A stretch of DNA of 64,000 nt from Clostridia bacterium (GCA_900767715.1 CAAGAD010000005.1:682001-746000), one strand, 5' to 3'. Counted from the first letter of the stretch, positions 17,377 through 25,625 are shown. Notes: generated by a model from the sequence alone, not told the origin. Translations and numbers: made by a program.

Positions 17377-17392
17377 TTTTTAGGAGAAAACT

Positions 17393-18547
17393 ATGAAAAA
17401 AGTGTTTGTATTTTTAATTTCTTTCGGCATAATTTTCGGTGCGCTGTTTAGTTGCTCATTGCAAGCCTACGCCTACGAAAAATCTTTTGCGAGCGATATC
17501 AACGTCAAGTGCAGTATCTTGACGGACGGCACGGGCAAGGTTGTGCTGTACGAAAACAATGCCGACGAAAAGAGACCTGTCGCGTCAATCGTGAAACTAA
17601 TGACGATTTACATCACCTTGCAAGAGATTGAAAAGGGCAATTTGAACTATGACGAAATGCTCACCGTCAGCGAAACGGCGTCGGGTATGGGCGGTTCGCA
17701 AGTGTTTTTAGACGCGGGCAGTCAGCACACGGTAGAAAGCCTTTTGAAGAGTGTGATAATTGCCAGCGCAAACGACAGTAGCGTCGTGCTGGCGGAAAGA
17801 ATTGCGGGTAGTGTGCCTTCATTCGTGAACCGTATGAACGAAACCGCCAAAGAGATTGGTATGACCAACACAAATTATGTCAACGTAAACGGCTTGCCAG
17901 CGCCAGAACAATACAGTAGTGCGCGTGACACGGCACTTCTTATGGCGCACGTTGCCAAGTATGACAAGTTTAGAGAGTTCTCAAAAATATGGATGGAAGA
18001 TTTTGTCCACCCAACCGGACGCACCACGCAAATGGCAAATACCAATAAATTGATACGTTCCTACCCTGCTGTCGATTGTGGCAAAACCGGTTCGACCGTG
18101 GAAGCGGGCTATTGTTTCACCACACGCGCTACGCAAGGCAACCTATCTTTGATTGCAGTCGTATTGAAAGCGGAAAACTCAAAAGAGCGTTTCGCATACA
18201 CTCGTCAACTGCTCGACTTCGGCTTTGCCAACTTTGACGCAACGCCGGTTGTGACTGACGTCGATTTGGCAAACCACAAAATTAACGTCGCATACACAAA
18301 TGTGAACCTACCTATCGAATTGGACGAAAACTATACGCAAGTTTGTGCCAAGGGTGAGAAGGTGGAGAGCGAACTCAAATTCAATCTGCCAGAAAGGGTG
18401 CGTTCTGCACGCAAGGGCGAAAAACTGGGCAACGTTGAGATATGGCAAAACGGTGAACTCGTAAAGACCATTGACGTGAAAGCAAAAGAAACGGTCAAGG
18501 GCGCAAGTTATGTTGACAACTTGAAGAATTTGTTCGCAAAGTTTTAG
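17393..18547 (+). CDS. dacF: D-alanyl-D-alanine carboxypeptidase (DacF type)
   Basis: A 384-residue penicillin-binding protein (S11 family) that trims the terminal D-Ala from peptidoglycan stem peptides outside the membrane. Signal peptide at 1-27 (hydrophobic 4-20, AYA cleavage region). Catalytic boxes are SIVK (65-68), SAN (125-127) and KTG (231-233). A C-terminal beta domain (about 275-370) ends without a clear amphipathic anchor. The start follows AGGAG. In spore formers DacF regulates cortex cross-linking, which fits spoIVB and cwlD in the same region. Confidence 0.95.
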   Translation: MKKVFVFLISFGIIFGALFSCSLQAYAYEKSFASDINVKCSILTDGTGKVVLYENNADEKRPVASIVKLMTIYITLQEIEKGNLNYDEMLTVSETASGMGGSQVFLDAGSQHTVESLLKSVIIASANDSSVVLAERIAGSVPSFVNRMNETAKEIGMTNTNYVNVNGLPAPEQYSSARDTALLMAHVAKYDKFREFSKIWMEDFVHPTGRTTQMANTNKLIRSYPAVDCGKTGSTVEAGYCFTTRATQGNLSLIAVVLKAENSKERFAYTRQLLDFGFANFDATPVVTDVDLANHKINVAYTNVNLPIELDENYTQVCAKGEKVESELKFNLPERVRSARKGEKLGNVEIWQNGELVKTIDVKAKETVKGASYVDNLKNLFAKF

Positions 18548-18553
18548 TAAAAG

Positions 18554-18588
18554 AAAAAAGCACAAAGCGATTTCATTTGTGCTTTTTT
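18554..18588. terminator. Bidirectional terminator after dacF
   Basis: 13-bp stem AAAAAAGCACAAA/TTTGTGCTTTTTT around a 9-nt loop; convergent with the gene ending at 18607. Confidence 0.85.
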
Positions 18589-18606
18589 CTTTGCCTTTAA
18601 ACATGG

Positions 18607-18987
18607 TTATTCGTGAATCTTTTTCAACGTTTCACTGTTGTTCCATTCGTGTTTGCAATGTTCGCAGGTGAACTTGTCAAACTTCCTAAAACTCTTTTGC
18701 TCTTTATCAATGTGCGCAGAGATATGGGTTGAACCACAGTGTGAGCACCTTTGCAACATTGTTGCCCACGCAGATTGCAAAAATCTTACATAGTTGCCCG
18801 AGTAAAAGCAAGTTAAACACAAAAACCAAAACGCAACACCAATCCAGAAAGAGTGAAACACTATCGCCAGCACAATGCCCGCTGGTGCTAAAACCACAGC
18901 CAAACAATAAAGTATTATCTTCAAAACATAATAGTTGTTCAGTTGACGATTGGCATATTTATTAAAATCTTTCATCTCTCTTTTCAT
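18607..18987 (-). CDS. Two-helix membrane protein with zinc ribbon
   Basis: 126 residues. Two adjacent helices (about 20-60), then a cytoplasmic zinc ribbon with CSHC (about 80-83) and CEHC (about 107-110). No family was recognised. The start is uncertain: ATG at 18987 (MKREMKD) is used, with 18975 as an alternative, and neither has a well-spaced ribosome site. A promoter TTTACT/TAACAT lies upstream. It is divergent from an XRE regulator, with a tandem 10-bp repeat in between. Confidence 0.55.
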   Translation of the reverse strand: MKREMKDFNKYANRQLNNYYVLKIILYCLAVVLAPAGIVLAIVFHSFWIGVAFWFLCLTCFYSGNYVRFLQSAWATMLQRCSHCGSTHISAHIDKEQKSFRKFDKFTCEHCKHEWNNSETLKKIHE

Positions 18988-19003
18988 AATTAATTTATGC
19001 TTT

Positions 19004-19032
19004 ATGTTAGCACACAATGTTACAAAAGTAAA
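19004..19032 (-). promoter_or_regulatory. Promoter of the zinc-ribbon membrane gene
   Basis: Minus strand: -35 TTTACT (19027-19032), 17-bp spacer, -10 TAACAT (19004-19009). Confidence 0.55.
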
Positions 19033-19046
19033 CTAAAATCGCACAC

Positions 19047-19084
19047 ATTGTGACATATTGTGACATATAATGCAATATTCACAA
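19047..19084. promoter_or_regulatory. Putative XRE operator repeats
   Basis: ATTGTGACAT twice head-to-tail (19047-19056, 19057-19066), plus an inverted TCACAA at 19079-19084 that pairs with TTGTGA. They lie in the divergent gap in front of both genes. Confidence 0.45.
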
Positions 19085-19146
19085 GTATAATGTTACGGCA
19101 ATTAGACACTCTAAATTTATACTTAAATTATTAAATTGGAGTGGTT

Positions 19147-19455
19147 ATGACCAAAAATGAGTTGATAGATAGAATTTCCAAGGCGCGAATCAATGCGAAT
19201 TTGTCTGCGCGCGCCCTATCTCAAATGGTGGATATGAATGACGGGTACATCAGCCGTTTGGAGAGCAAAAAAGACTTTTTGCCAAGCGCGGAAGTCTTGC
19301 TCGCAATCATTGAAGCGTGTGGACTGACGGAAGAGCAATTTTTTTATCATGATATGTTCGGCTATGACAAAGACGCCGAATTTATTCGCTTGTTTGCAAG
19401 GCTCAGTCCAAAGAAAAAAGACGCTCTTATTTCACTTATCTCGAATGACGATTAG
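19147..19455 (+). CDS. XRE-family helix-turn-helix regulator
   Basis: A 102-residue transcription factor with a Cro/CI-type HTH at about 5-62: ARINANLSARALSQMV then DGYISRLESKKDFLPSAEVLL. The remaining C-terminal tail is helical and has no visible sensor motif. The start at 19147 is set by GGAG 5 nt upstream. It is divergent from the zinc-ribbon membrane gene; the repeats between them are its likely operator. It probably represses its own gene and the divergent one; this is inferred from layout only. Confidence 0.8.
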   Translation: MTKNELIDRISKARINANLSARALSQMVDMNDGYISRLESKKDFLPSAEVLLAIIEACGLTEEQFFYHDMFGYDKDAEFIRLFARLSPKKKDALISLISNDD

Positions 19456-19549
19456 TGTTTTTCAACTTTGAGAACTTGCTCAATCTACCTAAACAAAAAT
19501 GAGAATGTTGACAGCGTAAACTAATTGCGTTGAAAATTTCGGTGCATAT

Positions 19550-19578
19550 TTGACAGTAAAAAATTAATTAGATATAAT
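19550..19578 (+). promoter_or_regulatory. Near-perfect sigma-A promoter of degV
   Basis: -35 TTGACA (19550-19555), 17-bp spacer, -10 TATAAT (19573-19578). Confidence 0.85.
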
Positions 19579-19591
19579 CAAATCGTATTTA

Positions 19592-19610
19592 TTCGACAAA
19601 ATTTGTCAAT
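19592..19610. promoter_or_regulatory. Spo0A-box-like inverted pair in the degV leader
   Basis: TTCGACAAA (19592-19600, a perfect 0A box on the minus strand) and TTTGTCAAT (19602-19610, one mismatch), about +8 to +26 from the predicted start. Binding here would block transcription, as at the Bacillus abrB promoter. Confidence 0.45.
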
Positions 19611-19626
19611 AAAGGCGAGGTTATAT

Positions 19627-20496
19627 ATGTTAATATTATTTACAGATAGCGACACTGACGTTACGAGCGCGCAAGCGAAAGAATTGAACTGCCGACTTAT
19701 AAGTATGCCTTACGAGTTGGACGGCAAAACGGTTTATCCTTATGTCGATTTTGACAAATTTGACGCGCACGCTTTTTACGACACATTGCGCTCGGGCAAG
19801 ATGAGTAAGACATTCGGTCTAAGCCCGGAAAACTACAAAGAATATTTCGAGCCTGAGTTTGAAAAAGGCAACGACATATTATATGTGCACTTTTCAAAGG
19901 CAATGACGGGCACGTTCGACGCTATGCGACTTGCCATTGAAGAACTCAAAGAAAAATACCCTGACTGCAAGTTTTATGACATTGACACCAAGGGTATTAC
20001 GATTTGCTCATACAACATCGTGCAAGAGATTGCCAAAATGTACAACGCCGGACGCACGGTAGAAGAAATTTTAAAATGGGCGGACACAGAAGTGGACAAG
20101 TTCGCCACCTACTTTTACGCTGACGACCTAAAATTTTTTGGGCGCAGTGGCAGAATCTCGAATTTCTCTGCTCTTATGGGCGGACTATTAGGCATTCACC
20201 CTATCATCTGCATGGGCAGTGACGGCAAAATGACTTCCATTTCCAAGGCGCGCGGACGCAAAGCCAGCCTCAACAAACTGGTCGATTATGTCGCCGAATT
20301 GCAAGACGATATTTACGCGCACAAGGTGGTGATTGGTCATGCCGACTGCATCGACATCGCCAAGACTTTGGGCGGAATGTTGCAACAAAGGTTTGCGGAC
20401 AAACTCGACATCGAATATGTGGAAGTCAACCCTACTGCTGGTAGCCATTGCGGACCAGACACGGTGGGTGTTTCATTTCACGCAAAACATAGGTAA
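19627..20496 (+). CDS. DegV-family fatty-acid-binding protein
   Basis: 289 residues, the usual length for the family. DegV/FakB proteins bind a long-chain fatty acid and present it to the kinase FakA, which phosphorylates it for phospholipid synthesis. Visible: FTDSDTDVT at the N-terminus, YVHFSKAMTGTFDAMRLA (about 89-106; lipid-site Thr/Ser loop), then the LKFFGRSGRIS and GIHPIICMGSDGKM region, and a C-terminal GSHCGPDTVGVSF. The start at 19627 follows GGCGAGG; the upstream frame to 19603 has no support. The next gene starts 3 nt after the stop, so the two form an operon. Confidence 0.9.
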   Translation: MLILFTDSDTDVTSAQAKELNCRLISMPYELDGKTVYPYVDFDKFDAHAFYDTLRSGKMSKTFGLSPENYKEYFEPEFEKGNDILYVHFSKAMTGTFDAMRLAIEELKEKYPDCKFYDIDTKGITICSYNIVQEIAKMYNAGRTVEEILKWADTEVDKFATYFYADDLKFFGRSGRISNFSALMGGLLGIHPIICMGSDGKMTSISKARGRKASLNKLVDYVAELQDDIYAHKVVIGHADCIDIAKTLGGMLQQRFADKLDIEYVEVNPTAGSHCGPDTVGVSFHAKHR

Positions 20497-20499
20497 TTT

Positions 20500-21630
20500 A
20501 TGGTAACCATTCAAGAAGTAAAAACTAAAAAACAGATTAAAGAGTTCATTGAATTTCCGTTGAAATTATACAAGGGAAGCCCTTATTTCGTTCCGCCACT
20601 CTATATGGAAGAGCGCAATATGTTCAAGCCAAACTTTGCCTACAACGACCAATGCGAGCACGTGTTTTTCAACGCTTATCGCGACGGCAAAATGGTTGGG
20701 CGCATAAGCGGAATTTTGCAACACGCCAGCAATGAAAAGTGGAAGCAAAAACGCGTGCGCTTCACCCGCTTTGACTCAATCAATGACATTGAAGTGGCAA
20801 AAGCTCTTTTCGGCGCGGTGCAAGACTGGGCGCGCGCCAAAGGTATGACGGAAATCGTGGGACCTTTGGGTTACAGCGACCTTGAACGCGAAGGTCTTTT
20901 GATTGAAGGCTTCGACCAACTCTCCACCTTTGAAGAGCAATACAACTATGACTATTATCCAAAACTGATTGAGTCGCTCGGATTCGTAAAGGAAGTGGAT
21001 TGGATTGAATCCAAACTCACACTCCCCGCGCAAGAAAACGAACGTTTGAGACGCATGAGCGAACTGGTAATGAGACGATACAAACTGCACCTTGACCACA
21101 GCAAAAATACACGCCAATTTTTAAAAAACTATGCCGACGATTTCTTTGAAATTATGGACATCACCTACAATGACATTTATGGCACAGTGCCAATGACCGA
21201 ACGAATGAAAAAGATGATGATAAGCAATTTCAAACTTATGGTTGACCCAAGATTCGTGGCGGTCATATTGGACGAAAACGACAAGGTCGTCTGCTTCGGT
21301 CTGTGCTTGCCGTCAATCTCAAAAGCCGTGCAAAAGTCGGGCGGGCGACTCACCCTGCCTACAATATTTAAACTGCTCAAAGCCATTAAGCACCCGCACA
21401 TTCTCGACCTTGCGCTCATCGGCGTTTTGCCAGAGTACGCAAAAAAAGGTGTCAGCAGTGTCTTGCTATATGAGATGACCAACATTCTTCGTCGCGAAAA
21501 GATTGCATACGCCGAAACCAACCTAAATCTTGAGAATAATCTCAACATTCGCAATATGTGGAAGAATTTTGACACGGTCGAACACAAACGTCGTCGTTGC
21601 TATGTAAAGCCAATCGAGAATAATAATTAA
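20500..21630 (+). CDS. GNAT-like acyltransferase family protein
   Basis: 376 residues with two acetyltransferase-like lobes. The N-terminal lobe has the 'FIEFPLKLYKGSPYFVPPL' opening common to YghO-type proteins, with the GPLGYSDLEREGLLIEGF region in the middle. The C-terminal lobe carries LALIGVLPEYAKKGVSSVLLYEM, a GNAT motif A-like strand-loop-helix for acyl-CoA, followed by AETNLNLENNLNIRNMW. Substrate unknown. It follows degV by 3 nt, which suggests a lipid or acyl-linked role (inference). Confidence 0.75.
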   Translation: MVTIQEVKTKKQIKEFIEFPLKLYKGSPYFVPPLYMEERNMFKPNFAYNDQCEHVFFNAYRDGKMVGRISGILQHASNEKWKQKRVRFTRFDSINDIEVAKALFGAVQDWARAKGMTEIVGPLGYSDLEREGLLIEGFDQLSTFEEQYNYDYYPKLIESLGFVKEVDWIESKLTLPAQENERLRRMSELVMRRYKLHLDHSKNTRQFLKNYADDFFEIMDITYNDIYGTVPMTERMKKMMISNFKLMVDPRFVAVILDENDKVVCFGLCLPSISKAVQKSGGRLTLPTIFKLLKAIKHPHILDLALIGVLPEYAKKGVSSVLLYEMTNILRREKIAYAETNLNLENNLNIRNMWKNFDTVEHKRRRCYVKPIENNN

Positions 21631-21697
21631 TTTAAAATTGCGTAACTTCAAGACGACATAAGCCAAAATAAGAAAACTAGGACTTTGTCAACAATCT

Positions 21698-21832
21698 TTG
21701 AAACAAAGCCGTTCTGACATTATTACGGCAATAACAATTTCAGTTATTATAGGGGTGGCTTTTATATTAACCTTTTCTCTGCTTGTCATAAAAATAAGAA
21801 AAAAGAAAAAAAATAATCATTTAACACATTAG
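21698..21832 (+). CDS. Possible small single-helix membrane peptide
   Basis: 44 codons from a TTG: short polar start, one hydrophobic helix ending FSLLVIK, then a basic tail IRKKKKNN. The charge pattern suits an inner-membrane peptide, but there is no ribosome site and no ATG. It may be a remnant or spurious. Confidence 0.25.
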   Translation: MKQSRSDIITAITISVIIGVAFILTFSLLVIKIRKKKKNNHLTH

Positions 21833-21902
21833 ATTAATTGAGAGACTTGCCTTAATTGAATTTTTGACAAATAATCGTGATATTGCATAGATAATTTTAA
21901 TA

Positions 21903-21936
21903 AAAAATAGAGGATATTTACATTACCTCTATTTTT
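21903..21936. terminator. Terminator-like hairpin
   Basis: 11-bp stem AAAAATAGAGG/CCTCTATTTTT with a 12-nt loop. It can end transcription from degV on the plus strand or tsaD on the minus strand. Confidence 0.7.
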
Positions 21937-22005
21937 GTTATGCTAGATTCAAAAGGCTATCCTTATTAGCCTAGTTTTTTTGTTATTAAAATTGCTTGTT
22001 AATTT

Positions 22006-23019
22006 TTACAAATCTATTGTTGGCTTTGGTGCGAGCGTGGTGTCGGCGAACGGCTTACCTTGCTTTGCCAAATAGTATGCTGACGAACCAATCATTGCCG
22101 CATTGTCTGTGCAATAAATGAGTTCTGGGTAAAAGACTTGTATGTTTTCTTTCTTTGCCAGTGCGTCAAGGCGCGTGCGCAAAGCACGGTTGGCTGACAC
22201 ACCGCCCGCAAGCACGAGTTTGTTGAGTCCGGTCTGCTTGCAAGCCTGGATTGCTTTGCTGGTTAGGTCATCGACCACCCAATTTTGAAAACTGGCGCAC
22301 ACATCGTGTGGGTTTGGCTTTTCGCCACGCTGTTCGAGTGTGTGTAGATAGTTTATGACTGCGGTTTTTTTGCCACTGAAACTAAAATTGAGTCCCAAGT
22401 TATCGGCGTGATGGCGGGTGAACTCGATATTGTCCTTTCCGCCTTCTGCCATTCTTTGCACGGCTGGCCCGCCGGGGTAACCCAGCCCAAGTAGTCGGCT
22501 GACCTTGTCGAACGCCTCACCAACCGCGTCATCAAGCGTAGAGCCTAGCAATTCGTGGTGGTTGTAGTCGTCCACTTTCACTAGTGCAGTGTGACCGCCA
22601 CTAACGAGCAAGCACACGAAAGGCGGAGTGAGTTCTTTATGCGTGATGTAGTTGCCTGCGATGTGACCTTCGATGTGGTTGACGGCAATGAGTGGAATGC
22701 CAGTCGCAAATGAGAGTGCCTTGGCATAACTTATGCCTACCAAAAGACTGCCGATTAATCCCGCGCCTTGCGTTACCGCGATAGCGTCAATGTCTTTCAA
22801 GGTTAGTCCCGCGTCCGCGAGCGCCTTGGCAGTCACATTGTCTATGGCAGAGATATGGTTTCGGCTGGCAATCTCGGGCACGACCCCGCCGAAACGTGTG
22901 TGTATGTCGATTTGACTGGAAATTACGCACGACAAAACCTGTCGCCCGTCACGAACGACGGCAACCGATGTATCATCACAACTCGATTCTATTGCTAAAA
23001 TTGTATAATTCTTCTTCAT
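22006..23019 (-). CDS. tsaD: tRNA N6-threonylcarbamoyladenosine transferase TsaD
   Basis: A 337-residue ASKHA-fold enzyme that transfers the threonylcarbamoyl group to A37 of ANN-decoding tRNAs, together with TsaB/TsaE. ESSCDDTSVA near the N-terminus, metal-binding HIEGH (114-118), LLVSGGHT and the C-terminal LVLAGGVSANRALR are intact. Its ATG overlaps the prfB stop by one base (TAATG), so it is coupled to prfB. tsaB and tsaE are not in this window. Confidence 0.97.
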   Translation of the reverse strand: MKKNYTILAIESSCDDTSVAVVRDGRQVLSCVISSQIDIHTRFGGVVPEIASRNHISAIDNVTAKALADAGLTLKDIDAIAVTQGAGLIGSLLVGISYAKALSFATGIPLIAVNHIEGHIAGNYITHKELTPPFVCLLVSGGHTALVKVDDYNHHELLGSTLDDAVGEAFDKVSRLLGLGYPGGPAVQRMAEGGKDNIEFTRHHADNLGLNFSFSGKKTAVINYLHTLEQRGEKPNPHDVCASFQNWVVDDLTSKAIQACKQTGLNKLVLAGGVSANRALRTRLDALAKKENIQVFYPELIYCTDNAAMIGSSAYYLAKQGKPFADTTLAPKPTIDL

Positions 23020-24120
23020 TAACTTTTTAACGCTTTTAAATATTCATCAATAAATGGCTCAATGTCGCCGTTCATTACGCCTTGCACGTCACTCGTTTCG
23101 TAGTCGGTGCGGTGGTCTTTGACCATTGTGTATGGCTGGAAAACATACGAGCGGATTTGACTGCCCCATTCGATTTTCTTCAAACTGCCTTGAATCTGTT
23201 TGAGTTCTTTGGCGCGTTTTTCTTCTTCCAGCGCGAGTAATTTGGCGGACAAAATCTTGATTGCCATTTCTTTGTTCTGGATTTGCGAACGCTCGTTTTG
23301 GCAGGTTACCACGATGCCCGTTGGCAAGTGCGTAATTCGAATGGCGCTCTCTGTCTTGTTGATGTGCTGTCCGCCTGCTCCGCCACTGCGGTAGGTGTCA
23401 ATTTTCAGTTCGTCTGGGTTGAGTTTGATGTTGCACTCGTCATTCACTTCCGGGATTACGTCCACGCTGGCAAAACTTGTGTGGCGTCTGGCTTCGCTGT
23501 CAAACGGCGAAATACGCACAAGGCGGTGCACACCCTTTTCGCATTTAAGTTTGCCATAGGCATTTTCGCCCGACACAATGAAAGTGATTGACTTTGTGCC
23601 CGCGTCATTGCCTTCCACGCGGTCAACCACAGTGAAATCGTAATCCGCTTTGTTGCAATACATCGTGTACATACGATAGAGCATATCCACCCAGTCTTGC
23701 GCTTCCGTTCCGCCCGCGCCCGCATGGATTGTCACAATGGCATTGAAATCGTCATACTTCTCGTTCAAAAGCGTGCGAATCTTCAACGCGTCCAACTCTT
23801 TGTCAAGCGCAATAATCTCTTCGTAGGTTTCGTCCACAATCGCTGGCTCACGTCCCTCGTCGCACAACTCTTTCATTACAATCAAATCGCCGATTTTTGA
23901 CTTGATTGACTCCACCTTGGCAAATAGTTTCTGTATTTCTTTGATTTGTCGGTTGATACTCTTTGCCCTATCCATATTCGACCAAAAATTAGGCGACTCG
24001 CGCTCGGCGTTCAACCTGTCGAGTTCGGCTTGTTTTTTGTCTAAGTCAAAGACACTCCTTAATGTATTCAAAATTTTGTGTTAGTTCCACAATCTGTTGT
24101 TCAATGTTGTCAAATGTCAT
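23019..24120 (-). CDS. prfB: Peptide chain release factor 2 with programmed +1 frameshift
   Basis: Recognises UGA/UAA stops and triggers peptide release. The first 24 codons run from the ATG at 24120 (after GAGGT) to an in-frame TGA at 24048-24046. The slip site CTT-TGA-C with AAGGAG just upstream is the classic RF2 autoregulatory signal; translation resumes at GAC 24047. The full product is 366 residues, the usual RF2 length. The SPF specificity tripeptide (in VRISPFDSEA) and GGQ (in SGGAGGQHINKT) are present. A start at 24071 would be wrong. It is the first gene of a prfB-tsaD operon. Confidence 0.97.
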
Positions 24121-24135
24121 AGTTACCTCGCAAAT

Positions 24136-24163
24136 ATTATATAACATATTCCCTAAAACGCAA
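24136..24163 (-). promoter_or_regulatory. prfB promoter
   Basis: Minus strand: -35 TTGCGT (24158-24163), 16-bp spacer, -10 TATAAT (24136-24141). Confidence 0.7.
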
Positions 24164-24329
24164 AATGTTTGAAATCAATTCCTGCTCCTAAACGCATAAT
24201 TAATTTGTCTTACCCACCACCGTGAATATTCTTTTCCACCTAAATACTCCACATTATATATCATCTGTGAAGGACATATAACATCAAATGACTATACGAT
24301 GAAACGCTAATACAACAGACACCCTCCGC

Positions 24330-24554
24330 GAGCGCCGACACAACTGGAAATAGATAATAAAGAATATTTAACAGTGAATGATTTTTAAATGTTTGTCATT
24401 ATGAAATCTCGGTGAGTGCCGATATACTAGGTATAGGAATTTAAAAAAAGAGTTTAGCAATGAATGAATGTTTCCGCAGAAGAACTTGGAGAGCGCCGAT
24501 ATAACTGGAAATAGATAATAAAAAAAATATTTAACAGCGAATGATTATTAAATG
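24330..24554. repeat. Three degenerate tandem repeats of about 80 bp
   Basis: Units begin near 24330, 24412 and 24491 with GAGYGCCGAYA. Units 1 and 3 are nearly the same over 62-64 bp (AACTGGAAATAGATAATAA, then ATTTAACAG-GAATGAT-TTAAATG); unit 2 is more diverged. On the plus strand units 1 and 3 read RR(H/Y)NWK-stop, as if copied from the 3' end of a gene. Confidence 0.7.
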
Positions 24555-24572
24555 AGCGTTAAATATTTTTTT
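24521..24572. terminator. Terminator of the rpsF-ssb-rpsR operon
   Basis: Perfect 15-bp stem AAAAAAATATTTAAC/GTTAAATATTTTTTT with a 22-nt loop inside repeat unit 3. Confidence 0.75.
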
Positions 24573-24597
24573 ATTTCCAATTACTTTATCAAGCGAA

Positions 24598-24924
24598 CTA
24601 TTCGCCTTTGATTTGCACCAACGCCATATTTCTAGCGCGTTTGATAGCAGTTGTCAATTCTCTTTGATGCTTTGCGCAAGTGCCAGTTTGACGACGTGGA
24701 AGGATTTTACCCTTTTCAGTGATAAACTTCTTCATTTTTGCAACGTCTTTGTAATCAATTGCTTTGCAATCTCTGTCTTCGCAGAAAATGCAAACTTTCT
24801 TCTTAGGTTGACGTTTAAAATATTTCTTTGTCTTGTCATACTTTGGCTTTTCAGTAGTTTCCGCCTTGGCTGGTTCAGCCTTAACTTCTTCTACCTTTTC
24901 AACTGTTTCAATGATTTCTTCCAT
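24598..24924 (-). CDS. rpsR: 30S ribosomal protein S18, N-terminally extended
   Basis: A 108-residue small-subunit protein that pairs with S6 on the platform. The S18 core (about 40-108) has zinc-type cysteines (VCIFCEDRDC, TGTCAKHQ) and ends in the usual basic helix. Residues 1-38 are an acidic Glu/Ala/Lys extension not found in the standard 75-80-residue protein. It is the last gene of rpsF-ssb-rpsR, 13 nt after ssb. Confidence 0.95.
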   Translation of the reverse strand: MEEIIETVEKVEEVKAEPAKAETTEKPKYDKTKKYFKRQPKKKVCIFCEDRDCKAIDYKDVAKMKKFITEKGKILPRRQTGTCAKHQRELTTAIKRARNMALVQIKGE

Positions 24925-24937
24925 ACTTTCTCCTTAA

Positions 24938-25333
24938 CTAAAATGGTAGGCTATCGTCATCGACTGGACGAAGATCACTAACAGGTTCTGCGTCGTCCCT
25001 AGTTGCACTGTCGCCACTAGAACGGCTGTTCAAAAACTCAATTTCGCTAGCAACGATGTCTGTTGCATATCTCTTTACACCATCAACTTCGTATGTACGA
25101 TTTTGAAGTGAGCCAACAACAGCAATTTTGCTACCTTTGTTTAAATATTTGCTACAATTTTCAGCGTCATTTCTCCAAACTGTAATGTTGAAGAAATCTG
25201 TTTCGCGAGTGCCGTCTGCATTGGCAAAACGACGTGACACTGCCAAACTGAGTCGGCAGAGTGAAACTCCGCTAGATGTAGTGCTGAGTTCTGGGTCTCT
25301 TGTTAGATTGCCTATTAAAAATACTTTATTCAT
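24938..25333 (-). CDS. ssb: Single-stranded DNA-binding protein
   Basis: 131 residues. The OB-fold (about 1-105) opens MNKVFLIGNLTRDPEL and contains WRNDAENCSKYLNKGSK and YEVDGVKRYATDI. A short disordered tail ends DDDSLPF, the tip that recruits replication and repair partners. It coats single-stranded DNA in replication and RecA loading. It lies between rpsF and rpsR, the standard layout. Confidence 0.97.
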   Translation of the reverse strand: MNKVFLIGNLTRDPELSTTSSGVSLCRLSLAVSRRFANADGTRETDFFNITVWRNDAENCSKYLNKGSKIAVVGSLQNRTYEVDGVKRYATDIVASEIEFLNSRSSGDSATRDDAEPVSDLRPVDDDSLPF

Positions 25334-25346
25334 AATTTACCTCTAA

Positions 25347-25625
25347 TTATTTAGCAACAATCATATGGCGAATAACATTTTCATTAATGTTGAGTTCGCG
25401 GTTGATTGTAGCAACTGCTGCGGTTGGGGCAGTGAAATATGTTAGCACATAAGTGCCTTCACGCATTTTGTTGATTTCGTAAGCAAATTTCTTGTTGCCT
25501 TGATTTTCGCTTGACTCAATCTTACCGCCACACTTCTCAATGAAAGCGTTTACCTTAGCGATTGTTTGTTCTTTTGCTTCGTCGCTAGTGTTGCTCTTGA
25601 TGATGTAGTACAATTCGTATTTCAT
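25347..25625 (-). CDS. rpsF: 30S ribosomal protein S6
   Basis: A 92-residue ribosomal protein, partner of S18. Ferredoxin-like fold with MKYELYYIIKS, an acidic helix, and GNKKFAYEINKMREGTYVL. The start at 25625 follows AAGGAGAGAG; an upstream frame to 25703 is leader RNA that happens to be open. First gene of the operon. The roughly 75-nt leader contains a hairpin (25667-25692) and may mediate S6:S18 feedback, though the CCG element of the known motif was not found. Confidence 0.96.
   Translation of the reverse strand: MKYELYYIIKSNTSDEAKEQTIAKVNAFIEKCGGKIESSENQGNKKFAYEINKMREGTYVLTYFTAPTAAVATINRELNINENVIRHMIVAK

Larger units (their letters stand above)
21631..22005. other. Intergenic gap with hairpins and a possible small ORF
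   Basis: Holds a doubtful 44-codon ORF (21698-21832), a TTGACA at 21864-21869, and two hairpins: 21903-21936 and 21954-21981 (AGGCTA/TAGCCT then a T run). The convergent orientation of the flanking genes fits terminators here. Confidence 0.5.
24164..24597. other. Intergenic gap between prfB and rpsR
   Basis: No gene seen. Bases 24164-24329 are unremarkable; 24330-24554 holds a three-copy degenerate repeat and 24521-24572 the rpsR terminator. Confidence 0.7.

Noticed and set aside
23019..24071. prfB read as a simple 350-codon gene starting at 24071
   Set aside because: The conserved RF2 frameshift site and an upstream ATG with ribosome site show the real start is 24120.
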